Positions 9,283-17,633 of a stretch of 48,643 bases of DNA are shown here, in pieces. The notes beneath the pieces were generated by a model. That model was given only the letters and a program-made list of their open reading frames with translations. It searched no databases and was not told where the DNA came from. Within the stretch, counting starts at the first letter, position 1. Every line of letters starts with the position of its first letter. Source of the DNA: an uncultured Pelagibacteraceae bacterium (lineage in GTDB: Bacteria; Pseudomonadota; Alphaproteobacteria; Pelagibacterales; Pelagibacteraceae); NCBI GenBank assembly GCA_902543575.1, contig CACBYV010000010.1, positions 1 through 48,643 of the forward strand, given 5' to 3'. A program made the position numbers and the translations under genes.

Positions 9283-9989
9283 TGACCGAAGCACCACATA
9301 CAGTAAAGTCTTACGAAGAAGAACTTAAAAATTTAAATAGCAATATAATTAAAATGGGTGGATTTTGTGAAGAAGCTTTGGGTAAAGCTATTCTAGCAAT
9401 TACTACAAGAAATAGTGATAATGCTGAGGCAGTAATTAAAGATGATGAAAAAATTGATAAATTTGAGACTTTAATTGAACAGCAAGTAGTAAATTTAATT
9501 GCTTTAAGACAACCTATGGCCATAGATCTTAGAGAAACAGTCACTGCTTTAAAGATATCTTCTGACCTTGAGAGAATAGGTGATTTAGCAAAAAATATTT
9601 CTAAAAGAACTCTTTTGTTAAATGAAAATTTACCAAAAAATTTAGTAGATGCTATTATAAGAGTATCTTCGGATGCTCAAAAACAATTGAAATCAATATT
9701 AGATGCATATTTAGAAAGATCTTCGAGTATGGCAATTAATGTATGGGAAAGCGACGAACAAATTGATGATTTAACAAATTTATGCATGCAAGAAGTGATT
9801 AGATATTTAAAAGATAACGAAAATAACTTAAGCGATGGAACCCACTTATTATTTGTAACTAAAAATATAGAGAGAATAGGTGATCATACAACCAACATTG
9901 CTGAGCAAGTATATTATTTAGTTAAGGGAGAATATCTAGAGGGTGATCGACCAAAAGGCACAGAACCTATTGTTACTGGAGAAAAGTAA
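9282..9989 (+). CDS. phoU: Phosphate-signalling protein PhoU
   Basis: A 235-residue all-helical protein with two repeats of the PhoU domain. Each repeat carries an acidic/basic signature around a conserved glutamate: SDLERIGDLAKNI (about 91-103) and KNIERIGDHTTNIAEQ (about 196-211), which bind metal in the family. It starts on the last base of the pstB stop codon (TAATG overlap). PhoU links PstB transport state to PhoR, holding the regulon off when phosphate is abundant. Confidence 0.95.
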   Translation: MTEAPHTVKSYEEELKNLNSNIIKMGGFCEEALGKAILAITTRNSDNAEAVIKDDEKIDKFETLIEQQVVNLIALRQPMAIDLRETVTALKISSDLERIGDLAKNISKRTLLLNENLPKNLVDAIIRVSSDAQKQLKSILDAYLERSSSMAINVWESDEQIDDLTNLCMQEVIRYLKDNENNLSDGTHLLFVTKNIERIGDHTTNIAEQVYYLVKGEYLEGDRPKGTEPIVTGEK

Positions 9990-9992
9990 AAT

Positions 9993-10676
9993 ATGTCGGC
10001 TCACATTTTTATAGCTGAGGACGAGGCTGCTATAATAACTCTACTAAAGTATAACCTTGAAAAAGAAGGTTACAAAGTAAGTTTCTGTGAAAATGGTGAA
10101 GATGCGCTTAAACAAATTAAAGATAAGCTTCCTGACTTAATATTAATGGATTGGATGTTGCCCGATTTGTCAGGCGTTGAAATATGTAAAAATTTAAAAA
10201 AAGACAAAAAGCATAATGACATACCAGTAATAATGTTAACAGCAAAAGGCGAGGAGGAGGACAAATTAAGAGCTTTTGATACAGGTGCAGATGATTATGT
10301 AACAAAACCATTTAGTCAAAAAGAACTTAATGCAAGAATTAAATCTTTACTCAGAAGATCAAAACCACAATCCACCGTTGATGTTGTTGAGTTTACAGAT
10401 CTAAAAATAGATAGAATAACAAAAAGAGTTTATAGAAATAACATTGAAATATCTCTAGGACCTACAGAATTTAAATTATTAGATTTTTTTATCAAAAATC
10501 CAAAAAGGGTATATTCAAGAGAACAACTCTTAAACAATGTTTGGGGAGAAAATATTTACGTTGAAACTAGAACTGTCGATGTGCATATCAGAAGATTAAG
10601 ACAGGCTATTAATATAGATAATACTAAGCCTTTAATTAGAACTGTAAGATCAGCAGGTTATTCTTTAGAATCTTGA
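9993..10676 (+). CDS. phoB: Phosphate-regulon response regulator PhoB
   Basis: A 227-residue OmpR/PhoB-type regulator. The receiver domain has the acidic pair E9-D10, phosphoacceptor D53 in LMDWMLP, and the switch lysine in VTKPF (about 104). The C-terminal winged helix (about 130-225) ends with the recognition region TRTVDVHIRRLRQAI and the hairpin IRTVRSAGYSLE. It follows phoU by 3 bases. Phosphorylated PhoB should bind the Pho boxes upstream of pstS and the lipid kinase/plcP. Its final 19 bases overlap the end of the convergent sixA, leaving no room for a terminator. Confidence 0.95.
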   Translation: MSAHIFIAEDEAAIITLLKYNLEKEGYKVSFCENGEDALKQIKDKLPDLILMDWMLPDLSGVEICKNLKKDKKHNDIPVIMLTAKGEEEDKLRAFDTGADDYVTKPFSQKELNARIKSLLRRSKPQSTVDVVEFTDLKIDRITKRVYRNNIEISLGPTEFKLLDFFIKNPKRVYSREQLLNNVWGENIYVETRTVDVHIRRLRQAINIDNTKPLIRTVRSAGYSLES

Positions 10677-11182
10677 AGGTCTTTAGGTCTAGTAAATTCT
10701 TTAATTAAACCATTTCCATCTAATTTATTCCATTCATTAAAATCAAAATAAATTTTTGCAAATGCCGATGTCGGAAATTTGTAGTTTAATAATTTAAAAT
10801 GGTTGTTGTTGTGATTTTTTGTCAGTGATCGTATTAGATTTCTAACAGTAGGTTCATGGTTAATTAAAAGCACTGATTTATATTTTTTTGGTATTTTTTT
10901 TATTATATCTATAATTTTATCTTCACTTGATAAGTATAATTTTTTTGAAGAAATAATTTTTTTTGGTTTATCTATTTTTTTTAATAATATTTTTAGGGTT
11001 TTCTTTGTTCTTTTTGATGATGAAAGTAATATGTAATCAAACTTATAATTTTTTTTAACAAAAAATTCACAAATCTTTTTTGCATTTTTCTCGCCACGCT
11101 TACTTAATGGTCTTTCATGATCATCAAGATTTGGGTGGTCCCAGCTAGATTTTGCATGACGCATAACGTATAATTTAAGCAT
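10658..11182 (-). CDS. sixA: SixA-type histidine phosphatase
   Basis: A 174-residue histidine-phosphatase-superfamily protein with the RHG-equivalent motif MRHAKSSW (residues 7-14), the second catalytic histidine in LLINHEPTVRNLIRSL, and LSKRGEKNAK in between. The start at 11182 (MLKLYVMRHAK) was chosen over 11275 because the motif normally sits within ten residues of the N-terminus and the longer form would run into ppk. SixA proteins dephosphorylate phosphohistidine on phosphorelay or PTS proteins. It is the only minus-strand gene in the pst-ppk-ppx stretch, overlapping phoB by 19 bases and separated from the ppk ATG by 13. Confidence 0.85.
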   Translation of the reverse strand: MLKLYVMRHAKSSWDHPNLDDHERPLSKRGEKNAKKICEFFVKKNYKFDYILLSSSKRTKKTLKILLKKIDKPKKIISSKKLYLSSEDKIIDIIKKIPKKYKSVLLINHEPTVRNLIRSLTKNHNNNHFKLLNYKFPTSAFAKIYFDFNEWNKLDGNGLIKEFTRPKDLQDSKE

Positions 11183-11195
11183 AAATTTTAAATAT

Positions 11196-13346
11196 ATGAC
11201 TGCATTAAAAAAACAAGATAAAGAAACACTAAAATCTAAATACATAAATAGAGAGCTGTCTTGGCTAAAATTCAACGACAGAGTTCTTCTTGAGGCCCAA
11301 AATTTTGAAAATCCTCTTTATGAAAGAATTAAATTTTTATCTATAGCTGGATCAAATTTAGATGAATTTTTCATGGTTCGTGTTGCAGGTTTATATAGTC
11401 AAATCAAACAAGATGTAGATTCACTTAGTTCTGATGGTCTTACTCCTGATGAACAAATGAGTGAAGTTATTTTGGAAACAAATAATCTTCTTAATAAACA
11501 AAATAAAATATATAGAGATTTAATTCTTCAATTAAAAAAAGCAAATATAAGTATAGTTAAACCTGAAAATTTAAGTAAACCTGAACAAAAAAGATTATTT
11601 AAAATTTTTAATGAAGAAATTTACCCTCTGCTAACCCCATCAGCAATAGACCCAGCTCATCCCTTTCCATTTATTGCAAATCAAGGAAGAGCATTAGTTA
11701 TGAGATTAAATAAGAAAAATAAAAAAAGGACTTTAAATGCAATAATAGTAATTCCAAAAGCTTTATCAAGATTTATTGAAATAGATGGAAATAAAAGTTT
11801 TAAAAAATTTTTAATTATAGATGATGTTATAAGTTTTTTTGCCTCTGAAATATTTCCTGATCATGATTTAGATAAAAAAATGTTATTTAGAGTTATAAGA
11901 GATAGTGATGTAGAAATTCAAGAGGAGGCCGAAGATTTAGTAAGATCTTTTGAATTGGCTTTAAAAAGAAGAAGAACAGGTGACATAGTACGTTTAGAAA
12001 TTTTAAAAAATAGTAATAATGACTTAATTAAGTTTATAACCAATAAGTTAAACGTAAAATCTGAATACATCTATGAAATTGAAGGCATTGTTGGAATTCA
12101 AGATATAGACCAAGTTTGTAAAATTAAAAATTCTAAATTAAGATTTAAAAATTTTAATCCCAGGGAGGTTGAGAGATTAAAGGAGTTTAATAATAATTTT
12201 TTTGATACTATAAAAAAAAAAGATTTAATAGTTCATCACCCTTTTGAAACATTTGATGCTGTCGTTGAGTTTTTAAATCAAGCTGCATATGATAAAAAAG
12301 TTATAGCAATTAAACAAACTCTATACAGAACAACGCTAGATTCTCCAATTGTTAAAGCCTTAATAACAGCAGCTGAAAATGGAAAGACAGTAACCGCTTT
12401 AATAGAGATCAAAGCAAGATTTGATGAAGAAGCAAACATTCAACTTTCAAGAAGTTTAGAAAATGCAGGAATTCAAATAGTTTATGGTTTTGCAAAATAT
12501 AAAACACATGCAAAATCATCTTTAATATTAAGAAAAGAGCAGGGAAAAATTCAAACTTATATACATCTGGGAACTGGCAATTATCACCCAGTTAATGCAA
12601 AAATTTATACTGACTTATCTTTATTTAGTTCTGATAAAAAATTAGCAACTGATGTGGAAAAATTTTTTAATTATGTAACTGGTTATTCAAAACCACGAAA
12701 TCTTAGTAAAATATCTATATCACCAATTAATCTTAGGGAAACCTTGAACAAATGTATTGCTAACGAGATAACAAATGTCAAAAAAGGTAAAAAAGGTGAA
12801 ATATGGGCCAAAATGAATTCCTTAGTAGATCCAGCGATAATTGATAAATTTTACGAAGCTTCAAATGCTGGAGTAAAGATATTTTTATTTGTAAGAGGTG
12901 TTTGTTGTTTAAGACCTGGAGTTAAAGATAAATCTGAAAATATAATAGTTAAAAGCATGATTGGAAGATTTTTGGAACACTCAAGAATTTATTGTTTTGC
13001 AAATGGAAAAACAATGCCTAGTAGAGATGCAAAAGTTTTTATTTCATCAGCAGATTTAATGCCAAGAAATTTAAATCGAAGAGTAGAACTTCTAGTTCCA
13101 ATTGAAAACCAAACAGTCCACGAACAAGTTCTTGATCAAATTATGTTAGCTAATTATTTAGATAAAAAACAAAGTTGGGAACTTGATGCTAGTGGAAATT
13201 ATAAAAAAATTAAATATAGTGAAAATGATTCTTTTTCAGCCCATGATTATTTTATGAATAATCCTAGTTTATCTGGAAGAGGTAAAGCTAAATTAAAAAT
13301 GAAACCGAAAAAATTAAACTTAAGACTTATTAAAAGTGGAAATTAA
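11196..13346 (+). CDS. ppk: Polyphosphate kinase 1
   Basis: A 716-residue PPK1, matching the family length of about 690. The N domain opens with YINRELSWLKFNDRVL, followed by the SNLDEFFMVRVA segment. The two catalytic histidines are visible in IHLGTGNYHP (His near 457, equivalent to the autophosphorylated His435 of E. coli) and LEHSRIYCF (His near 595, equivalent to His592). It polymerises the gamma phosphate of ATP into polyphosphate reversibly. Its start codon is only 13 bases from the divergent sixA start, so any promoter must lie inside sixA or transcription must come through from phoB. Confidence 0.96.
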   Translation: MTALKKQDKETLKSKYINRELSWLKFNDRVLLEAQNFENPLYERIKFLSIAGSNLDEFFMVRVAGLYSQIKQDVDSLSSDGLTPDEQMSEVILETNNLLNKQNKIYRDLILQLKKANISIVKPENLSKPEQKRLFKIFNEEIYPLLTPSAIDPAHPFPFIANQGRALVMRLNKKNKKRTLNAIIVIPKALSRFIEIDGNKSFKKFLIIDDVISFFASEIFPDHDLDKKMLFRVIRDSDVEIQEEAEDLVRSFELALKRRRTGDIVRLEILKNSNNDLIKFITNKLNVKSEYIYEIEGIVGIQDIDQVCKIKNSKLRFKNFNPREVERLKEFNNNFFDTIKKKDLIVHHPFETFDAVVEFLNQAAYDKKVIAIKQTLYRTTLDSPIVKALITAAENGKTVTALIEIKARFDEEANIQLSRSLENAGIQIVYGFAKYKTHAKSSLILRKEQGKIQTYIHLGTGNYHPVNAKIYTDLSLFSSDKKLATDVEKFFNYVTGYSKPRNLSKISISPINLRETLNKCIANEITNVKKGKKGEIWAKMNSLVDPAIIDKFYEASNAGVKIFLFVRGVCCLRPGVKDKSENIIVKSMIGRFLEHSRIYCFANGKTMPSRDAKVFISSADLMPRNLNRRVELLVPIENQTVHEQVLDQIMLANYLDKKQSWELDASGNYKKIKYSENDSFSAHDYFMNNPSLSGRGKAKLKMKPKKLNLRLIKSGN

Positions 13347-14847
13347 AGTTTTTAAAAATAAACAAAATTTAAAATTAAAACCTGCTAAATTAGCAGTTAT
13401 TGATATAGGCTCTAATTCTATTAGGATGCTAATTTATGAAGATTTTAGCTCTTCTCGTGTGCCTTTTTTCAATGAAAAAGCTGTTTGTGAACTTGGTAAA
13501 AATTTAGATAAATCAAGAAAACTTCATAAGTCTGGTGTTGATTATGCTCAAAAAGTATTGAAGAGATTTTCAGAGATTTTAAATGTTTCTAAAATTTCAA
13601 ATTTAAAAATAATAGCAACTGCAGTTTTAAGAGAAGCAACTGATGCAAAACCATTTGTTGAATACGTAGAAAATCTTTTTAAGAAAAAAATAGAAATCTT
13701 AAGTGGAGAGGAAGAAGCAATTTGTTCAGCTGAAGGTGTTAAAATTGGATTTGATAATGTAGATGGGTTAGTTGCTGATCTTGGTGGAGGTAGTTTAGAA
13801 TTAGCTCGAGTTGAAAATGGTTTGATCACTAATAAAACATCTTTACCCTTAGGTGTTTTAAGATTAATTAATAATCCAATTGTAAAAAAGAGAAACCTTT
13901 CTAAATATATAAAAAAACTTTTGAGAGATGAAAAATGGTTATCTAAAAAAAAATTTGAAAATCTTTATTTAGTTGGCGGAACATGGAGAGCTTTATTTAA
14001 ACTTCATCTTTTTCAAAATAAACACCCTGTCCACATAATCCATCAGTATTCAGTAAATTATGAAACTTTATCAACATTTATAGAAAAAATAGCATCGTTC
14101 AATAAAGCAAAACTAAAAACAGTTGAATATATATCTAAATCTAGAACACCTTATCTACCATATAGCTCTATAATTTTAGATGAGATCATGAGAGTAACAA
14201 ATCCAAAAAACATAATATGTTCCATAAGCGGTATTAGGGAGGGATCTTTGACGAAAGATTACTTTAAAAATATTGATAACTCTCAAGTTTTTGAAAAATC
14301 ATTAGAATATATTTCTAAGAAGAGAGGTGATTTGGGATTAACTTACAAAAAGTATTATGAATTTATCAAACCTGTATTTGATGGTAATGAATATTTTGAT
14401 GAAAAATTGCTTAATTTAGCTTGTGTTTTAAGTCATATGGATTGGGGACTTGGTGCTTTTCAAAAAGCAGAATTAGTTTTTCAAGAAACATTAAATACTC
14501 CATTATTGAGACTTTCACATAAAGAAAGAATTCAAATAGCTCTTTCATGTTATTGGAGGTACTGCAGCATTAAATACAACCCTAAAATAGAATATTTAAC
14601 TTTTTTAAATAATAATGAAATTTTTTCTAGTAAACAAGTTGGTGCAGCCTTAAGATTTGCACATTCACTTACATCTATTTCAACTATCTTCTTAGAGGAA
14701 TTTAAATTGTATAAAAGAGGTAACTCTGTATTTTTAAAAATTCCAGCACAACACCAAGAAATAATTTCTAAACAAGTTACAAAAAGATTTAAAGCTCTGG
14801 CGAGAGAATTATTTTTAGAACCAAGAGTAATTTATTCAAATAATTAA
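13336..14847 (+). CDS. ppx: Exopolyphosphatase (Ppx/GppA family)
   Basis: A 503-residue Ppx/GppA phosphatase of the ASKHA fold. The two ATPase-like phosphate loops are clear: AVIDIGSNSIRMLIYE (about 20-35) and GLVADLGGGSLELARVENG (about 144-162); LPLGVLRL follows. A C-terminal helical extension (about 310-500) is present, as in full-length Ppx. The GTG start overlaps the end of ppk by 11 bases, so synthesis and breakdown of polyphosphate are translationally coupled. GppA activity (pppGpp hydrolysis) is possible, since the two functions are hard to separate by sequence. Confidence 0.92.
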   Translation: MEIKVFKNKQNLKLKPAKLAVIDIGSNSIRMLIYEDFSSSRVPFFNEKAVCELGKNLDKSRKLHKSGVDYAQKVLKRFSEILNVSKISNLKIIATAVLREATDAKPFVEYVENLFKKKIEILSGEEEAICSAEGVKIGFDNVDGLVADLGGGSLELARVENGLITNKTSLPLGVLRLINNPIVKKRNLSKYIKKLLRDEKWLSKKKFENLYLVGGTWRALFKLHLFQNKHPVHIIHQYSVNYETLSTFIEKIASFNKAKLKTVEYISKSRTPYLPYSSIILDEIMRVTNPKNIICSISGIREGSLTKDYFKNIDNSQVFEKSLEYISKKRGDLGLTYKKYYEFIKPVFDGNEYFDEKLLNLACVLSHMDWGLGAFQKAELVFQETLNTPLLRLSHKERIQIALSCYWRYCSIKYNPKIEYLTFLNNNEIFSSKQVGAALRFAHSLTSISTIFLEEFKLYKRGNSVFLKIPAQHQEIISKQVTKRFKALARELFLEPRVIYSNN

Positions 14848-14980
14848 TATATAATTTAATTTATTACAACTTACAGGTTAGTGATTTTTCTTCTTTAATA
14901 TATTTTTAATTTTATTGAAACATATCTTTAATCCAAATGTAATATTCTTCTGTGATTAAATTGTAAATATTAAACCCCTG

Positions 14981-15019
14981 AAATACGCTCGGTATTATTA
15001 TTGAGCGTATTTCTTTTTA
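14981..15019 (+). terminator. Terminator after ppx, overlapping the end of the NUDIX gene
   Basis: A perfect 10-bp stem AAATACGCTC (14981-14990) / GAGCGTATTT (15003-15012), followed by a T-rich stretch on the plus strand. It lies about 135 bases after ppx and extends into the last codons of the convergent NUDIX gene. The 133 bases from 14848 to 14980 hold nothing else recognisable. Confidence 0.65.
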
Positions 15020-15486
15020 TAAAACAAATACATTCCTATATGAGATGCATTGTTAAATTTACCATTCTCAATTAATTTAATTATTTGATGATCTGAAACT
15101 ATGTGGATTTTAATTCCTTTTTCAGGCTTTGAAATTTTAATAAGATTATTACAAAAAAAACCAGTAATTTTAGTGGTGAGTCGACCTGGTTCAGAATAAA
15201 ATGAAGTAATTTTTCTTAATTTATTTCTTGATTTATATCCTGTTTCTTCAATTAATTCTTTTTTAGCAGATATTAAACTTGTTTCATGTTTTTCAATTAT
15301 ACCAGATGGAAACTCAAAATTAATTTGATTTATAGGAAATCTTTTTTGTGAAACCAAAATATACTTGTTCTTAATTTTGGGTATTACTATTGAAAGGTTT
15401 GAGGTTTTTAAAAAATGATAAAATTCTTTTTTTTTAAATTTTTTATTAATTAATTTAATATTGTTTGTTAGTTTTAAATTTTTCAA
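14998..15486 (-). CDS. NUDIX hydrolase, probably ADP-ribose pyrophosphatase-like
   Basis: The NUDIX box reads G-IIEKH-E-TSLISAK-KELIEETGY (about residues 62-84), matching GX5EX7REUXEEXGU with the arginine replaced by lysine. The preceding FEFPSG and following SEPGRLTTKITGFF resemble ADP-sugar pyrophosphatases. The frame extends upstream inside the aquaporin gene, but that part looks like a shadow. I place the start at TTG 15486, which overlaps the aquaporin stop (TTGA) and gives about 162 residues, normal for the family. It is the last gene of the arsenate-type unit. Substrate is inferred only from family resemblance. Confidence 0.75.
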   Translation of the reverse strand: MKNLKLTNNIKLINKKFKKKEFYHFLKTSNLSIVIPKIKNKYILVSQKRFPINQINFEFPSGIIEKHETSLISAKKELIEETGYKSRNKLRKITSFYSEPGRLTTKITGFFCNNLIKISKPEKGIKIHIVSDHQIIKLIENGKFNNASHIGMYLFYKKKYAQ

Positions 15487-16142
15487 TCTTTTTCTAAGAA
15501 TAATTTTTTTGCGATATAAACAGCAATTAACATACCAATTAATTCTGCAATTATATAAAAAGGAGTGTTTAAATAACTTATACCAGTAAACGACTCTGTG
15601 AATGTTCTTGCTATTGTTACAGCAGGATTTGCAAAAGAAGTTGACGAGGTAAACCAATAACCAGCAGTGATATATAAACCAACTGATCCAGCAACAGCTA
15701 TTTTACCTGATTTCATTGAACCAAAAATAATTAAAATAAGACCCAACGTAGCAACTATTTCAGAAGTAAAAATATAAATCCCACTCCTTGACTTTGTTGA
15801 TAATTCAAAAACCTGATGTTCAAAAAAGAAATTAGCTAATGCTACACCTAGCAAACATCCAAGTATCTGAGCAGAAATATAAAAGGGTAGAAGGTTTTTT
15901 TTTAACTTTCCTGTAATTGTCATAGCAATACTTACAAATGGATTGAAATGAGCCCCAGATACATCAGCAAATACTGTTATTAGCACAAACAATCCAGCTC
16001 CGGTTGCCAATGTGTTTGCTATTAGCATTACTGCTATATCATTAGTTAGATTTTCTGCCATTAAACCTGATCCAACTATGATCATGACCAGAAAGCAACT
16101 TCCAATGAACTCTGAAAGAAAATATCTATTTTTATTTTTCAT
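15483..16142 (-). CDS. aqpS: Aquaporin-type channel (MIP family, AqpS-like)
   Basis: A 219-residue, six-helix major intrinsic protein. The first pore motif is NPF (67-69, in SGAHFNPFVS) instead of NPA; the second is canonical NPA (about 172-174, in FANPAVTIARTF). It overlaps the arsC start side by 11 bases. In Sinorhizobium and relatives an aquaglyceroporin (AqpS) beside ArsC lets arsenite leave the cell by facilitated diffusion in place of the ArsB pump; the same role is inferred here from the pairing. A water or glycerol channel unrelated to arsenic is the alternative. Confidence 0.8.
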   Translation of the reverse strand: MKNKNRYFLSEFIGSCFLVMIIVGSGLMAENLTNDIAVMLIANTLATGAGLFVLITVFADVSGAHFNPFVSIAMTITGKLKKNLLPFYISAQILGCLLGVALANFFFEHQVFELSTKSRSGIYIFTSEIVATLGLILIIFGSMKSGKIAVAGSVGLYITAGYWFTSSTSFANPAVTIARTFTESFTGISYLNTPFYIIAELIGMLIAVYIAKKLFLEKD

Positions 16143-16563
16143 CTATCCAATCTTTAATTTTATTACTTATAATATTGAAAGTTTTTCTAATGATTATTTG
16201 CTTTTCTTCGTCATTTGCATTTTGAAGTTTAGCTACCGGATCTTCTATATCCCAATGTATAATTTGGTTTTTATCAGGCCAAATAGGACATACCTCATTA
16301 TTTGCGTTGTTGCATACTGTTATTACATGATCCATTTTTAATTCTTTATTGATAAATTCTTCAAAGTTTTTAGAACTGTAATTAGTTAGATCATAACTTT
16401 TATTTTTTTCTAAAAAACTTTTAACATCTTCATTGATTTTTCCAGATGGATTACTACCAGCACTAAAAGCATTAAATTTATTTGAGTATTCGTTATTAAT
16501 AATACTCTCAGCGATAATGCTTCTCGCTGAATTTCCTGTGCATACAAATAAAATATTTTTCAT
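16132..16563 (-). CDS. arsC: Arsenate reductase ArsC (LMW-PTP family)
   Basis: A 143-residue protein of the low-molecular-weight tyrosine phosphatase fold. The P-loop CTGNSARS gives Cys8 and Arg14; the acid is Asp108 in DIEDPV. Two further cysteines in TVCNNANNEVCP (84 and 92) match the resolving cysteines of thioredoxin-linked arsenate reductases and distinguish it from plain phosphatases. It should reduce arsenate to arsenite. Its start overlaps the stop of the small membrane protein upstream (one base), and it overlaps the aquaporin downstream. Arsenate enters through phosphate transporters, so the link with the neighbouring pst locus makes sense. Confidence 0.88.
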   Translation of the reverse strand: MKNILFVCTGNSARSIIAESIINNEYSNKFNAFSAGSNPSGKINEDVKSFLEKNKSYDLTNYSSKNFEEFINKELKMDHVITVCNNANNEVCPIWPDKNQIIHWDIEDPVAKLQNANDEEKQIIIRKTFNIISNKIKDWIDEK

Positions 16564-16784
16564 TAAAAAATAATTTTATAAATACCAATTACAAACAAAG
16601 GAATTTGTAATCCAAAATTAGTTAATATGGCCTTATCTTTTAATAAAAAACCCGATATTGTCCATCCAACTACACCAAGACCATGAAAATATATATTAAT
16701 TGGATATATATTTAAATTTGTAAGCAATATTCCTGTTAAGACTAAAAACGTGCTTATCCATTTGAGATATTTTTTTAAAAACAT
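16563..16784 (-). CDS. Small membrane protein heading the arsC unit (DUF6552-like)
   Basis: A 73-residue hydrophobic protein with two or three membrane helices (about 7-27, 33-47 and 54-72) and a short KDKA loop between the last two. The general pattern resembles small DUF6552-type proteins, but that match is from memory. It is preceded by AGGAG at good distance, and its stop overlaps the arsC start by one base, so it is surely translated with arsC. No function can be read from the sequence; a role in the same stress response is contextual inference. Confidence 0.65.
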   Translation of the reverse strand: MFLKKYLKWISTFLVLTGILLTNLNIYPINIYFHGLGVVGWTISGFLLKDKAILTNFGLQIPLFVIGIYKIIF

Positions 16785-16801
16785 AAAACTCCTTTCTCTA
16801 T

Positions 16802-16823
16802 ACTTATGACAGTTATGTTAAAG
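16802..16823 (-). promoter_or_regulatory. Weak Pho-box-like repeat upstream of the arsC unit
   Basis: On the minus strand CTTTAAC (16823-16817) and CTGTCAT (16812-16806) are spaced 11 bp. The second is a perfect half-site, the first a partial one. A -10-like TATAGA (16802-16797) sits only 3 bases beyond the box, closer than the usual 10, so the promoter geometry is poor. Confidence 0.3.
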
Positions 16824-16842
16824 ATTTATTAAAATTATTATT

Positions 16843-17181
16843 TTATATTAAATTGATTATGTATCTATGGATAAAATATCCTCCGATTAGCAATATTAAA
16901 CCTGTAATATAAATTATGAAAAAATTCATATTAAAAGATTTTGCAAAAAAGAAGGGTACAAAGAATAAATAACTTGCTGGTACTGCAATAAATATACTTT
17001 TTGTAAACATTACTGTTTTTTCTGTATCATTATGCTCATAATACGAAAACAGTATCGCTATTAGTGATACCAAGGGTAATGCAATAATAAATCCAGCGAG
17101 CTTAGGATTTTGACCAGCCAACCAACTAGAAAATGCGATAATTAAACCCCCAGCAATAATTTTAAAAAGAAAGAATAACAT
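16843..17181 (-). CDS. Small four-helix membrane protein (DUF3147-like)
   Basis: A 112-residue, very hydrophobic protein with about four membrane helices (3-20, 28-46, 61-80, 86-106). The GLIIAFSSWLAGQNPKLAGF and LPLVS segments with conserved glycine and proline are of the DUF3147 type, a tentative match. It lies 29 bases downstream of zur on the same strand and may be the last gene of the znuCB-zur transcript. A transport or membrane-organising role is possible but not supported by any motif. Confidence 0.55.
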   Translation of the reverse strand: MLFFLFKIIAGGLIIAFSSWLAGQNPKLAGFIIALPLVSLIAILFSYYEHNDTEKTVMFTKSIFIAVPASYLFFVPFFFAKSFNMNFFIIYITGLILLIGGYFIHRYIINLI

Positions 17182-17210
17182 TGTTGTAAATATTTATAGT
17201 TATATACAAA

Positions 17211-17609
17211 TTATTTAACAGAACATTTTTTACAAAGCCCAAAGAATTCAAGATTATATTTATTGAATTTCATACCCGCTTTGTCTTGAAAATTTTTTAA
17301 ATATTTTGAAAGTTTGCTGTCACTAATTTCACTTACTTCTTCACAGCTTTCACATATTGAAAATGCTGTTGCCTTAGAAATCTGACAATTTGAATTTTTG
17401 CATGCAACGAAAGCATTTCTACTTTCAATTTTGTGAATTTTTCCAATTTCAACCAATTTATCAAGCGCTCTATAAACTTGAAGAGGGGCTTTAATACCTT
17501 TTTTTTGTAAATTATGTAAAATTGAATAAGCTTTTATGGGCTCATTTACTTTTTCAATGTAATCAAGAACTATTTGTTGATTTTTTGATAGTGTTTCCTG
17601 TTTAAGCAT
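17211..17609 (-). CDS. zur: Zinc uptake regulator Zur (Fur family)
   Basis: A 132-residue Fur-family repressor. The N-terminal winged helix includes KAYSILHNLQKKGIKAPLQV and YRALDKLVEIGKIHKIES (about 27-63). Metal-site cysteines follow: CKNSNC (about 70-75), CESCEE (about 86-91) and CKKC (about 126-129); the last two pairs form the structural zinc site typical of Zur. It is 24 bases downstream of znuB, so the repressor is probably made from the operon it controls. With zinc bound it should bind the palindromes at 19205-19237. Confidence 0.9.
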   Translation of the reverse strand: MLKQETLSKNQQIVLDYIEKVNEPIKAYSILHNLQKKGIKAPLQVYRALDKLVEIGKIHKIESRNAFVACKNSNCQISKATAFSICESCEEVSEISDSKLSKYLKNFQDKAGMKFNKYNLEFFGLCKKCSVK

Positions 17610-17633
17610 AGTTTTTCTTTTATCAATTTCCCA

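Noticed and set aside
15487..15657. N-terminal extension of the NUDIX gene from an ATG inside the aquaporin gene
   Set aside because: The extra 57 codons are cysteine/asparagine-rich shadow sequence of the aquaporin frame; the TTG overlapping the aquaporin stop gives the normal family length.
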